Shown here one piece after another: positions 8,935 to 18,411 of a stretch of DNA of 64,000 bases (positions within the stretch are counted from its first letter, which is position 1; each line of letters begins with the position of its first letter). This stretch comes from Chloroflexota bacterium. Lineage in GTDB: Bacteria > Chloroflexota > Anaerolineae > JAAEKA01. Under the pieces are notes generated by a model. The model made no database searches. It saw only the letters and a program-made list of their open reading frames with translations, and had not been told where the DNA came from. A program made the translations under genes and the position numbers. Where the stretch lies: NCBI GenBank assembly GCA_034717495.1, contig JAYELL010000001.1, forward strand, positions 156,981 to 220,980, given 5' to 3'.

Positions 8935-10695
8935 ATGGCAGTGAGCGACTCCCTGGCTTCTGACCCGCGAGGTATGGACCAACCATCCATTCGCATGGGG
9001 TCCTGGTTCACAATAGAAAAGGCTGCTTACGCGGCGATCGCGTTATTAGCCCTGGTGGTCCGTTTCGCTGGACTCGGCCAGCGGCCAATGGGCCTTGAGG
9101 AGGCTGTCCAGGCCGCGGCGGCTCTCGATCTGGTCCAGGGCAGCCAACTCGATCCAGTCACCGCTATCAGCCCACTGCTGTTGAACCTGCAATACCTTGG
9201 CTTCGGTATCATGGAAGCCTCTGAGGGCCTGGCCAGATTCTGGCCGGCCTTGGTGGGGACCCTGCTCGTGCTGCTTCCCTATGGCCTGCGCCGCGAACTG
9301 GGCCGTACCGGTGCGCTTGTTTCATCCCTGCTGTTGGCGTTCTCCTCTTCCCTGGTCTTTTGGAGCCGGAGCGGTACGGGAGTTAGTGTTGCTCTTTTTG
9401 CTGCAATGGCCCTGATCGTCGGCCTGGCAGGATGGCGGCGGGATCGGGCACGCCACTGGATGGTGTGGAATGCAGCGGCTCTGGCATTGATGCTTCTCTC
9501 CGCGCCCGTTGGCTACGCAGCCCTGTTCTTGATCCTTCCCTACGCCCTCCTTGCTCTTGGCCGTTCTGACGGGCGAAAGCCTGGAGACTCTCTCTTTGGT
9601 CCAGGGCTCTCCACGGCCGTTTTGGTCGGGGTTTTAATCCTTTTCCTGGGGGCGACCGGGCTCTTTTTCAATCCCGCTGGTCTGGGTATCCTGGCTGACC
9701 TGCCGGTTGGGTTTTTGCAGGGATTTGTGGAGCCGGGCGGGTATCATCCGCTCTGGTTGCTGGTTCAGTGGATCAAGATGGAGCCGCTGGTCGTGCTGCT
9801 TGGATTGGCCGGGCTTGTTTTCGGTCTTCGTAAGCGCAATTGGATTGCCGTTGGGCTTGGTCTTTGGCTGGCGTTGGGCCTGATGTTGGTGTTGGTTCGT
9901 CCCGGTCGGGGACCGGCCGACCTGGCGCTGCTGTCGCTGGTTCTGGCTTTGCTGGGCGGCCCGGCCGTTGCTGCCTTTTTCCGTTCGCTGAATGTCGAGG
10001 ACTTGACCGTGGAGGCCGGGGTGGGATTAGCGGCCGGTATCGCCATCCTGGGGTCACTGGCCATCTGGGTGGCAGAATTTTCCTCTGTGGGCGGACCGTC
10101 GCTTCAGGCAAATCCCTACCTGCTGAGCGCTATCGCTGCCGTTGGCATGCTGGCAGCCCTCCTGATGGCCTATCTGGTACTTTACGGCCAGGAGGTTGCG
10201 AAGAAGCTGGGCATTTCACTGGTACTGTTCGCCTTGATGTTGCTGAGCCTGCGAGGTACCTTCGAGATGAACCATAGCCAGCCGGGTGCCCGCTGGGGCT
10301 CCTATGAGCACACAGTTGGTACGACAGACGGTCGCAACCTGACCGAGTATTTATTTCGTTTGGCGTCGCAGCGCGGCGGCGACCTGCGCGATCTTCCCGT
10401 GGGCCTCGTGGTTATGCCTGGCAATGAAGCGCCGGCGTTGCTCCGGTGGCATGTGCGGACCGCAGATGTCCAGGAAACAACGGGCGTTACCGGACGGAAT
10501 GGTGAAGTGCTTGTCAGCCTGGACGACCAGGCAATGATGACAGGGCAATCCCTGGCGGGCAGAAGCTATCGGGTTTCACAAACCTGGCGACTGGATGGGA
10601 TAGACGATCAGGGATTCTGGAAGTGGTTGCTTTTCGGTCAGTCTGGGCCGATTCAGGACGAGCAGCGCGGGATTGTCTGGATCCCGGGCAAATAA
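8935..10695 (+). CDS. PMT/GT39-like membrane protein
   Basis: A membrane protein of about 586 aa with roughly 12 predicted helices and a C-terminal soluble tail of about 130 aa. The layout (first helix, then RFAGLGQRPMGLEEAVQAAAALD) matches the first outside loop of the GT39/PMT superfamily, where a D-E pair usually binds metal and sugar donor; here it reads E-E. I chose ATG 8935 because it sits one base after the preceding stop with GCGAGGAT just upstream; an in-frame GTG at 8899 would overlap the previous gene. It lies between the YYY protein and the Agl23-like protein in one operon. It is probably a glycosyltransferase or a non-catalytic partner of one; the substrate cannot be read from sequence. 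Confidence 0.75.
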   Translation: MAVSDSLASDPRGMDQPSIRMGSWFTIEKAAYAAIALLALVVRFAGLGQRPMGLEEAVQAAAALDLVQGSQLDPVTAISPLLLNLQYLGFGIMEASEGLARFWPALVGTLLVLLPYGLRRELGRTGALVSSLLLAFSSSLVFWSRSGTGVSVALFAAMALIVGLAGWRRDRARHWMVWNAAALALMLLSAPVGYAALFLILPYALLALGRSDGRKPGDSLFGPGLSTAVLVGVLILFLGATGLFFNPAGLGILADLPVGFLQGFVEPGGYHPLWLLVQWIKMEPLVVLLGLAGLVFGLRKRNWIAVGLGLWLALGLMLVLVRPGRGPADLALLSLVLALLGGPAVAAFFRSLNVEDLTVEAGVGLAAGIAILGSLAIWVAEFSSVGGPSLQANPYLLSAIAAVGMLAALLMAYLVLYGQEVAKKLGISLVLFALMLLSLRGTFEMNHSQPGARWGSYEHTVGTTDGRNLTEYLFRLASQRGGDLRDLPVGLVVMPGNEAPALLRWHVRTADVQETTGVTGRNGEVLVSLDDQAMMTGQSLAGRSYRVSQTWRLDGIDDQGFWKWLLFGQSGPIQDEQRGIVWIPGK

Positions 10696-10729
10696 ATCAG
10701 AGAGATATGTATAGTCATTTAATATCATT

Positions 10730-13700
10730 ATGAATGAATACCCTCAAGAAATTCCAATTGAAGAGATTCAGACCGAAGAGCCCCAGATCGCGGCAGCAGC
10801 CGATGAAACACTTTCTACTTCCTGGCTCGATCGTTCGGCAGCATCTATATTGGCCTGGGATTGGGAAAAGATAGCCTGGGCAGGTCTGCTGATCGTGGCG
10901 GTAGTTGTCCGCCTTGTCGCGTTGGACAACCGCAGCATGAGCCACGACGAAAGCGAACACGCCTGGTTTTCCTATAATCTTTATGCAGGCAAAGGCTACG
11001 AACACAGTCCCGTCTATCACGGGCCCTTTGCCTATCACGTGTTGGCGTTGTTTTATCTCATGTTTGGCGACAGTACCATAATAGCAAGGGTGCCGACGGC
11101 CCTGTTTGGCGTCGGTGTTGTCGGGCTCATCTGGCTGTTGCGATCCTGGCTTGGCAAGAGCGGCGCCTGGCTGGCTGCGCTGTTCGTCACCTTTTCGCCG
11201 GCCCTTCTTCACTACTCTCGTCACATCCGGCACGACATCTTCGAGATTTTCTGGGCGCTGCTTTTTATTATCGCGGTCTTTCGTTACATCGCTGCACCGG
11301 CCGGCGAGCACCGTTCCAGCAAGTGGCTTTACATCACTTCGGCGTCACTGGTGTTGATGCTGGCGACCAAGGAAGTGGCGTTTATCTACGGAGCCGTCGT
11401 AGGTGTTTTTGTGCTCGCCATCATTCTCTACCAGTGGCAGGGATGGCGTCTTGAGCCAGACATACCAGAGGAGGACCGGCAGGTACCCCTGCGGGTCTCG
11501 CGCGGGGACTGGCTCGTTCTGGCGTCGGCCGTCGTCGTGGCTTCTCTCGGTGCCCTCATCTTCCGGCTCTTCAATTTGGCCGACACGGTGGGAACGACGA
11601 GCAGTAACATCCTGGCGGTATTCGTGGTCGTGCTTCCAGCCCTGGCGGCTGTTGCTCTGGCGGCCTGGCACGTTCGGGGCCGAAGTCGCTCGGATACCGC
11701 GGTACAACCCTGGTTCAGCCCCGCCACTGACATCGCGATTCTGTTGGGCACGCTAATTCTTCCCTGGCTGGCACCCTTTGTCATCGACGCGCTGGGATAC
11801 GATCCGCTGAACTATAACTTCCCGGGCGGAATTTTGCCTACGCTGTCAGTGCTGATCGGTATGATCGGCATGGCGATTGCTATTGGTATTCTCTGGGACT
11901 CTCGCCGCTGGCTGATTGCAGCCGGAATCTTCACTGGCCTGTTTGCCCTCTTATTCACGACCTTCTTCACCAATGGCAAGGGCCTTGCCACCGGCGTGGT
12001 TGGTTCCCTGGGCTACTGGCTTTCCCAGCAGGAGGTGGCCCGCGGAAGCCAACCCTGGTACTATTATTTCATCGTCACGCCCCTGTACGAGTTCCTGCCC
12101 TTACTACTCAGTATCCCGGTTATTCTTGGCGCGTTTTTCCGCCGCAGCCGCGTTTCTGTGATTCTACTGATGCTGGTGATCCTCTCGATTGCACTGTGGC
12201 TTGCTGTGATCACAATGGCCGGGGACGATCCGGGCGGCCTGGGATTGGTGGGTACGATAGCTGGTGCGCTGGCGCTTGGCAGTGTCCTTCTCGCCGCCAT
12301 TTGGGGTGGGCTGAGCAGATTCCCACAGAGCGATCGTTACTTCCTGGCCTTTCTGCCTTTCTGGGTTCTCTTCACCTGGGTGGGCTACACCGTCGCCGGC
12401 GAAAAAATGCCCTGGCTGACAACACATATCGCATTGCCCATGTGTATTGCTGGCGGCTGGTGGTTGGGCCAGGTCGTTGAACGGGTCGACTGGAGGGCTT
12501 TCTGGCAGCGGGGTGGTATCTGGTTAGCGATCCTGGTCATACCCTTGGTGGCGGCTGTAGCCTCGTTGTTGGGCACTGAGCCCTTCCGCAACCGGACCAT
12601 AACCGGCCTTAGCGACACGACCCAGTGGTTGGCAGCGGCGATCGTAATCGGCGTGATTCTCTACCTGATGTCCAAACAGATTAATCGCCTCGGTTGGAGC
12701 CAGGCCCGCAAGATTATCGGATTGACGATCGTGTTCATTCTGGGACTCTGGACGATTCGCACTACCTATATGCTGAACTTCATCAACCAGGATTACGTCA
12801 GCGAGTACCTGTTCTACGCTCACGCTTCGCCCGATCCCCGCCAGGACATGGCGGATATCGAGCGACTCAGCCAGCGGATGGCCGGGGATCAACAGCTCAA
12901 GGTGGCGTACGACGACGATTCCGGGTGGCCTTTCAACTGGTATCTGCGCGATTGGCCCAATGCAACCTATTTCGGCGCCAATCCCAGTCGGGACAACATG
13001 CTCGATGCACCGGTTGTGCTGGTAGGCAACAAGAACCTGGACAAAGCGCGTCCCTATCTGCGCCGAGACTATCAGGAATTCAGCCGCCGGCTCATCTGGT
13101 GGCCTGACGAGGGCTACAAGGGCACCAGCTTGCAGAAGATATGGCAGGGTATCAAGGATCCGGAGAAACGCCAGGCCTTTCTGGATGTGGTGATCTGGCG
13201 AAAGTATCCGAATCCTATGGCTCAATGGCCGCTGGTGCATCGCTATAGCCTTTTCGTGCAGAAGGACGCCGCCGCTCAGATGTGGGACTTTGGCGCTCAG
13301 CCCCAGGTTTTGGCAGCGATCACCGATCCCTACGAAGAAGGCTTCCGCGAGATCGCCAGTGCCCAGATGATCGGTTCCGGACCGGGATCTGAACCGGGCC
13401 GGTTGCAGAATCCTCGCAATGTCGCCGTTTCGGCCGATGGCGAGATATTTGTGGCCGACAGTGGCAACCATCGCATTCAGGTTTTTTCCTCCGAAGGTTT
13501 CCTTCAACGGCAGTGGGGAAGCCAGTGTGAACTGTACGCCGAAGGGCAGCCCGGCTGTATCGATCCAGACGGCAATGAGCCGCTGCAATTGGGTGATGGT
13601 CAGTTCATGGAGCCATGGGGCATCGCCATCGGACCCGACGGCAATGTTTACGTTGCCGACACGTGGAATCATCGCATTCAGGTCTTCGACACCCTGGGCA

Positions 13701-14350
13701 ATTTTGTGACCAAGTGGGGCAACTTCGATACCACCGGCGGTGAGGCATTCGAAAAACCGGGCGCTTTCTGGGGCCCGAGAGCGATCGCCATCGATGGTGC
13801 CGGCAATCTGTTTGTGACCGATACCGGCAATAAACGCATCCTGGTGTTCGGTTCCAGCGGTGAATTCCTGGGCCAGTATGGTGGTGGTGGTGCTATCGAG
13901 GGACGGTTTGAGGAGCCTGTCGGTCTTGACATCTTCTCCCCAGGCGAGGGTCAGGCTGGCGGCGAACTGTTTGTAGCCGACACCTGGAATCGGCGCATTC
14001 AGAAGTTCAATGTGAGTTTCCAGGATGAGCTGTCCGGTTCTGGCGCGCCGCCCCAACCGATCTTCGTTTTTGAGAGGGAATGGCCGGTTGAAGGGTGGCT
14101 CGATCAGGGGATCGCCAACAAGCCCTACCTGGCCGTTGATTCCGAGGGCACCGTCTACGCTACCGACCCTGAGACCTGGCGGGTGCTGGTCTTCGACTCG
14201 GACGGAAACTTTGTCGCGACCTTCGGCAACTTCGGCACCGACGCACTCAGCTTCAAACAGCCCATCGGTATCGCTACCGATATGGATGATCGGGTCTTCG
14301 TGGCCGATGCCGAGAACCATCGTATCATGGCTTTCCCGCCGATCAGGTGA
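10730..14350 (+). CDS. Agl23-like flippase-associated membrane protein with C-terminal NHL propeller
   Basis: A 1206-aa protein. The N-terminal about 670 aa are a GT39-like membrane domain with the invariant features described for TIGR03663: the D-E pair at 73-74 and the HGP tripeptide at 97-99. TIGR03663 proteins co-occur with YYY-family proteins in Chloroflexus and methanogens, which is exactly the context here. A soluble region follows, then from about residue 890 six NHL-type repeats (such as GEIFVADSGNHRIQVF and GNVYVADTWNHRIQVF), enough for a closed six-bladed beta-propeller outside the membrane. No strong ribosome binding site precedes ATG 10730. It probably works with the YYY proteins in export or transfer of a surface saccharide, the propeller offering a binding platform. 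The biochemical role is inferred. Confidence 0.85.
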   Translation: MNEYPQEIPIEEIQTEEPQIAAAADETLSTSWLDRSAASILAWDWEKIAWAGLLIVAVVVRLVALDNRSMSHDESEHAWFSYNLYAGKGYEHSPVYHGPFAYHVLALFYLMFGDSTIIARVPTALFGVGVVGLIWLLRSWLGKSGAWLAALFVTFSPALLHYSRHIRHDIFEIFWALLFIIAVFRYIAAPAGEHRSSKWLYITSASLVLMLATKEVAFIYGAVVGVFVLAIILYQWQGWRLEPDIPEEDRQVPLRVSRGDWLVLASAVVVASLGALIFRLFNLADTVGTTSSNILAVFVVVLPALAAVALAAWHVRGRSRSDTAVQPWFSPATDIAILLGTLILPWLAPFVIDALGYDPLNYNFPGGILPTLSVLIGMIGMAIAIGILWDSRRWLIAAGIFTGLFALLFTTFFTNGKGLATGVVGSLGYWLSQQEVARGSQPWYYYFIVTPLYEFLPLLLSIPVILGAFFRRSRVSVILLMLVILSIALWLAVITMAGDDPGGLGLVGTIAGALALGSVLLAAIWGGLSRFPQSDRYFLAFLPFWVLFTWVGYTVAGEKMPWLTTHIALPMCIAGGWWLGQVVERVDWRAFWQRGGIWLAILVIPLVAAVASLLGTEPFRNRTITGLSDTTQWLAAAIVIGVILYLMSKQINRLGWSQARKIIGLTIVFILGLWTIRTTYMLNFINQDYVSEYLFYAHASPDPRQDMADIERLSQRMAGDQQLKVAYDDDSGWPFNWYLRDWPNATYFGANPSRDNMLDAPVVLVGNKNLDKARPYLRRDYQEFSRRLIWWPDEGYKGTSLQKIWQGIKDPEKRQAFLDVVIWRKYPNPMAQWPLVHRYSLFVQKDAAAQMWDFGAQPQVLAAITDPYEEGFREIASAQMIGSGPGSEPGRLQNPRNVAVSADGEIFVADSGNHRIQVFSSEGFLQRQWGSQCELYAEGQPGCIDPDGNEPLQLGDGQFMEPWGIAIGPDGNVYVADTWNHRIQVFDTLGNFVTKWGNFDTTGGEAFEKPGAFWGPRAIAIDGAGNLFVTDTGNKRILVFGSSGEFLGQYGGGGAIEGRFEEPVGLDIFSPGEGQAGGELFVADTWNRRIQKFNVSFQDELSGSGAPPQPIFVFEREWPVEGWLDQGIANKPYLAVDSEGTVYATDPETWRVLVFDSDGNFVATFGNFGTDALSFKQPIGIATDMDDRVFVADAENHRIMAFPPIR

Positions 14351-14385
14351 TGCGGGAATGTCAGCATATCAAAATGTCATAAAGC

Positions 14386-15471
14386 TCAATCCATGATCTT
14401 CATCCGGAACACATTGCCATAATCTCCACCCATGGCAACGTTTATCTCGCCGTTCGATATCCCGTAAACGATGGACCATTGGGTGTTGGGCTGAGCCACA
14501 TCGGCCAATAGGGCCATGGCTTCTGTTTCGGACAGGGCGCCATCGGAAGTCTGTAACTGGCTGCTGATGGTGTCATGGCGCCGGCACTGGACCTCGGCTG
14601 TGGCGCCGGCTGCGCTGCGCAGGAAGTTGGTGGCCGCCTGCCAGAGCTCGTCGTTGGGTATGACCACCATGTCTCCCCGGTAATACTCCACGAGCACCGA
14701 CCTGCCTGCAGCATCGGCGATCAGGTAGTGAACCGACGGGCCACCGCCGAAGTCGATGTTAACCCCTTCCATGATCGCGACCGCCTCGCCCACTGTGGCG
14801 GCACCATCCAGAATTTTCCGCATGATGCCCAGAGATCCCACGGTGTCCTTTGCCGGGTCTGGCGATTTATTGCCCGGTGGCACGGCCGCCATGCCGACAA
14901 CCAGACCTCTCTCGTTCATGCCGTCGAAGGGCAAAAAGGGAGCCCTCAGCAATGACCTTCGTTCATTCAGGGGCAGATCAAGCAAGTCGCGGGCGTTTTC
15001 ACCGGCAAATCCCAGGTAGGCAATGTCCACCATGGAGACGGAACGGTGGCCCTCGGAGGGATCGGTGAAGAGCAGCAGGGCCGGGCTATACTGCCAATCG
15101 AAGTTGCGTCCGAAGAGCATGTTGTCGCGATCGCCCAGCACCGCAAAGAGCGAACAGGCCCAGTCGGTAGAAAACAGTGAGTCCCTTTCGGGTGCACATG
15201 CCGTCTCATTCCGAACATAATCACCGTGGTATTGCATGGTGTAGAGGGGATATGCATCGACCTTCTCCAGACTTGCCAATGTGGCTGCTTCCGAGGAGGT
15301 CAACCCGGTGGTGCCGGCAACAAGCGCATCACCAGGTGGCTGATCGCGCTGAGCTGGAGCAATATTGTCTACCGGTGCAAGGACGGGGACAGGCAACGTG
15401 CAACTGGCAGCAAGAGCGCACATCAAGAGGAGCAGGGTGATTCGTTTCGGCCTGATAGGGATTTGGGTCAT
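14386..15471 (-). CDS. C45/linear amide C-N hydrolase-like lipoprotein
   Basis: A 361-aa exported lipoprotein: Lys/Arg-rich start, hydrophobic stretch and lipobox LAASC with Cys24 as lipidation site. The mature part resembles Ntn hydrolases of the choloylglycine/linear-amide (C45) group. It has a candidate nucleophile Cys106 in ACSLFAV, followed by GRNFDW (121-126), MNERGLVVG, and a VHYLIADAAGRSVLVEY segment typical of the beta strands of this fold. It would cleave a non-peptide C-N amide bond outside the cell; the substrate is unknown. The gene converges with the Agl23-like gene, with only 35 bases between them and no clear terminator. It is separated from deoC by 148 bases. Confidence 0.75.
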   Translation of the reverse strand: MTQIPIRPKRITLLLLMCALAASCTLPVPVLAPVDNIAPAQRDQPPGDALVAGTTGLTSSEAATLASLEKVDAYPLYTMQYHGDYVRNETACAPERDSLFSTDWACSLFAVLGDRDNMLFGRNFDWQYSPALLLFTDPSEGHRSVSMVDIAYLGFAGENARDLLDLPLNERRSLLRAPFLPFDGMNERGLVVGMAAVPPGNKSPDPAKDTVGSLGIMRKILDGAATVGEAVAIMEGVNIDFGGGPSVHYLIADAAGRSVLVEYYRGDMVVIPNDELWQAATNFLRSAAGATAEVQCRRHDTISSQLQTSDGALSETEAMALLADVAQPNTQWSIVYGISNGEINVAMGGDYGNVFRMKIMD

Positions 15472-15619
15472 ACTACTATCACAATCCTATCGGGCGCTGC
15501 GTTCAATTCCTATCAGAGTGCCGGAGGGTCAAAGGGTCAGAATATCAAAGAGTCGGAGTCGCGGCATGGGCGCCGTTCGTGTATTCCTGGATCTATCCGC
15601 GGATGGCCCGGGCAGCACA

Positions 15620-16342
15620 TCACCCCATGCCGCGCGCCCGCGCTTCGGCCAAAATCGCCTCCGTCGCCGTCGCGCCGACGCGGGTCACGCCGAGCGTCCG
15701 GACTCTCAGCAGATCATCCAGGGTACGGACACCGCCTGCAGCCTTGACCCTCACCTCGGGGGCGCTTTCCCTGCGCATGAGAGCCAGGTCGTGATCGGTC
15801 GCACCCTGATAGCTGTAGCGCCCATCGTCACCTTTGACGAACCCGTACCCGGTCGAGGTCTTGACGAAAGCTACTCCGTGTTCGCTGCAGAGATGGCAGA
15901 GATGGACCTTGAACTCATCCTGGGGAAGAAAGTCGTTTTCGAAGATGACCTTGAGCAGCGCGCCGTTGCTGGTGACCAATTCGTTGATCAGGCGAATCTC
16001 CCCGGAGACGGCGTTCCAGTCGCTGCTGAGAACTTTCCCGATGTTCACCACCATATCCAGTTCGGTGGCGCCATCCGACAGGGCTCTTTCCGCCTCCAGC
16101 AGTTTCACGGCGGGTTGACTGTTGCCATGGGGAAACCCGATCACGGTACCCACGGCAACATCGCTTCCCTTCAGCAGGTTGCTGGCAAGGGGAACGGCAT
16201 AGGGTTTGATGCAGACCGAGGCCACATTGTGGTGCAGCGCTAATCGGCAGCCCGCGGTCAGTTCCTGGTCGGTCATGGTAGGGTGCAAGAGGGAGTGATC
16301 GATCATCTTGGCGATGGAGTGGAGGGTTGGTTTATTGGTCAT
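15620..16342 (-). CDS. deoC: Deoxyribose-phosphate aldolase
   Basis: A 240-aa cytoplasmic DERA-type aldolase. It cleaves 2-deoxyribose 5-phosphate to glyceraldehyde 3-phosphate and acetaldehyde in deoxynucleoside salvage. Visible signatures are IDHSLLHPTMT at the N-terminus, ELDMVVNIG (catalytic Asp), FVKTSTGYGF (Schiff-base Lys) and VKAAGGVRT (second active-site Lys). Length is normal for the family. I chose ATG 16342 over longer in-frame starts because the family begins near this point. It lies 35 bases after the Fe-S protein gene and is probably the last gene of that transcript; a nucleoside phosphorylase about 11 kb away could feed the same pathway. Confidence 0.95.
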   Translation of the reverse strand: MTNKPTLHSIAKMIDHSLLHPTMTDQELTAGCRLALHHNVASVCIKPYAVPLASNLLKGSDVAVGTVIGFPHGNSQPAVKLLEAERALSDGATELDMVVNIGKVLSSDWNAVSGEIRLINELVTSNGALLKVIFENDFLPQDEFKVHLCHLCSEHGVAFVKTSTGYGFVKGDDGRYSYQGATDHDLALMRRESAPEVRVKAAGGVRTLDDLLRVRTLGVTRVGATATEAILAEARARGMG

Positions 16343-16377
16343 GGAACTTTTTTGGCGCTTTTCGGGTAGGCGCTTAG

Positions 16378-17757
16378 CTAAACTTCCGGAGTCTTGTCTG
16401 ACTCGACTATCAGCCAGGGCTGAACTGGCGCCGGTTCCGGAGTCCGGCCGTAGAAAAAATCGTCCAGCATCAACGCGGTAGATCGAAAGGGCCCGGACCG
16501 CTTTATGCCCCAGCGTACCAAGTTGTGGGCCAGGTTGTCCGGGTGGGAATAGGGGCACACGCTCATGCACCGGCCGCAATCGGTGCCAATGGTGCACCAG
16601 TAGGTGAAACAGCTCTGCGAGTCGATCTGCCAGCGCAGGGCGCCGTCGATCTCGCTGGCCTCGCCGAAGGGAATAGAACGACTCGGGCACGCATCGGCGC
16701 ATTTATTGCAACGGGCGCAGAAATCCAGCATGGTCAGGTCGCGGGGACCATCACCGGTCTGCAGCGCCACGTCGGTCGTCACCACTGCCAGTCGCACACG
16801 CGGGCCCAGCTCTGGCGTCATCAGCAATCCCATGCGTCCGATTTCGCCCAGTCCGGCATCGCGGGCAACCAGGGGACAGATGACCCGGTAGTTGCCATCG
16901 ATATGTGCCCGGGCCGAATAGCCGAGCTTCTTGATGAACTCAGCCAATTGCACGGCAATGGCACCCGATTCGAGATACTGGTGCGTTGATTCCATCACAA
17001 TCGGCCCGAACGGGGCCCGATCGACCATCTCCTTGTCCATCTCTACCGTCAGTGCGATAGCAAACGGGTGGTCCAGGGTCACAGGTTCGCCGTAGCCGCG
17101 ACCCCGGCCGATATGGCTGTAGAGATGGTAATCTCGCAGCAGAGTGATTCCAACCGACATGGCGCCCAGTTTCCTGGCCCACCATTTGACGAGGACTGAC
17201 ATCTGTTCAGGGTCGATGGCAATTTGCTGTTCTTGTGCCGCGTCATTCTCCAGGATGGGATGAAACGCGGCCACTGCGGCGAAGCTGGCTTCTGCCGCAG
17301 CAGCAGTGATGGGGTCGTAGTAAAGGGCGCCCGGTGCCAGGAGTCCAGGCCTGCGGCGAAACTTGTCATCCGGGGCAAGCCTGTCAGGGTGCTCGGCGTA
17401 GTAACGCTTGAAGCGTTCGCTGCCCGGTTGCAACAACCGGCGAGAGAACATGATATCCCGCTCGTCAAACCTTTTCCTGGGAGTGTCCTGTGGCTTGGCA
17501 AGATCGTTGCCAATGGGTAACAGAAAGAAGAGACCGGCTCCCAGGGTAAGACCGACCAGCAACCAGGCGATGATGTTCTGTACCGGCGAAGGTACGAGCA
17601 GAACTGCCAGATAGGGCAGGGGCAGCAGGAAAGCAAGCAGCAAAGCCCGGCCGGCTGCGCGTGGTTCGGCCTCGCTCCAGGAAACAATGGCAAAAAGGAC
17701 CATAGCACACGCCAGGCCAAGACCAGTAAGTATCGAAAGCAGAACGGGGATCGGCAT
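16378..17757 (-). CDS. Membrane-anchored reductive-dehalogenase-like Fe-S protein
   Basis: A protein of about 459 aa with three N-terminal hydrophobic helices (about 3-28, 37-55, 60-80), no Tat signal, and a C-terminal RdhA/QueG-like domain. Two 4Fe-4S sites are visible: C347, C350, C353, C357 (CARCNKCADACP), and a second group from C383 to C401 ending in CGRCMSVCP. The region from 190 to 340, including GRMGLLMTPELGPRVRLAVV, matches the corrinoid-binding reductive-dehalogenase fold. RdhA-like proteins with N-terminal membrane helices are a known but poorly characterised group. ATG 17757 has AGGAG nine bases upstream; TTG 17790, overlapping the previous stop, is an alternative. No RdhB anchor gene is next to it. 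Substrate unknown. Confidence 0.8.
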   Translation of the reverse strand: MPIPVLLSILTGLGLACAMVLFAIVSWSEAEPRAAGRALLLAFLLPLPYLAVLLVPSPVQNIIAWLLVGLTLGAGLFFLLPIGNDLAKPQDTPRKRFDERDIMFSRRLLQPGSERFKRYYAEHPDRLAPDDKFRRRPGLLAPGALYYDPITAAAAEASFAAVAAFHPILENDAAQEQQIAIDPEQMSVLVKWWARKLGAMSVGITLLRDYHLYSHIGRGRGYGEPVTLDHPFAIALTVEMDKEMVDRAPFGPIVMESTHQYLESGAIAVQLAEFIKKLGYSARAHIDGNYRVICPLVARDAGLGEIGRMGLLMTPELGPRVRLAVVTTDVALQTGDGPRDLTMLDFCARCNKCADACPSRSIPFGEASEIDGALRWQIDSQSCFTYWCTIGTDCGRCMSVCPYSHPDNLAHNLVRWGIKRSGPFRSTALMLDDFFYGRTPEPAPVQPWLIVESDKTPEV

Positions 17758-17786
17758 CCTGGCGTACTCCTGACGGAATGGTGAGG

Positions 17787-18401
17787 TCAATTGACGGCGA
17801 TTCGAACGTCTTCGAAGCCGCGTGAGCGCAGGTAGTTTTCAAAGCTAAGCTGCCCGTAGCGAGCAGCCCATTCCAGCAGTCCCGCCTCCACCGCCGCCTG
17901 TCTGATGGCATCCTCGGCAGACTCGAGTGCCTCTTCCTGGAATGTCGGGTCGGCGTTGAGAAAGGGTGATTTGTGGTGAAAAACGATATGGGACCGTTCC
18001 GAATCGACCTGGGCATCCAGAAGGACCGGGGCAGGCAAATGCAACTGCACCCGGTTGCCGTCGAACCAGAAGTCAGACGCCTCCAGGTCGGCCGGGTCGA
18101 ATCCTGCCTTGACATCGCCATACACCAGCAGTATGAGTTCTTCCCGAGCGCCCAACTGGCCCCAGATGTCGTCGGGAAATCGGTCACTGCGCACCTCGGC
18201 CACGGTCTGCTGGGAAACCATAGCCTGGTCGGCGACCTTCCTAAGCTCTTGAAGACTTACTGAAGGAGTTGACGTTGACGGCTCAGAACTCGGTGGCGGC
18301 GAGGATGCCAGAGATGACACCAGACCACGTCCGAGCAATGCGAGAACGATCAGGAGGAGAAGCAGGACCAGGAAGAAGGCGTTTTGTCGCACCCAGTGCA
18401 T
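17787..18401 (-). CDS. DUF4230-like membrane-anchored protein
   Basis: A 204-aa protein with one N-terminal membrane helix (about 9-30), a Ser/Pro-rich linker and a DUF4230-like domain (LILLVYGDVKAGFDPADLEA, then VQLHLPAPVLLDAQVD). It shares domain and topology with the next gene upstream and sits in the same operon. AGGTGA is well spaced before ATG 18401. The domain has no established function; the topology places it outside the cytoplasm. The stop overlaps the TTG alternative start of the RdhA-like gene, pointing to translational coupling with it. Confidence 0.75.
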   Translation of the reverse strand: MHWVRQNAFFLVLLLLLIVLALLGRGLVSSLASSPPPSSEPSTSTPSVSLQELRKVADQAMVSQQTVAEVRSDRFPDDIWGQLGAREELILLVYGDVKAGFDPADLEASDFWFDGNRVQLHLPAPVLLDAQVDSERSHIVFHHKSPFLNADPTFQEEALESAEDAIRQAAVEAGLLEWAARYGQLSFENYLRSRGFEDVRIAVN

Positions 18402-18411
18402 GATATCTCAC

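Noticed and set aside
12524..14320. A 598-aa open frame on the minus strand opposite the Agl23-like gene
   Set aside because: It mirrors the NHL-repeat coding region on the other strand, has no ribosome binding site and no recognisable motifs. It is a codon-bias shadow.
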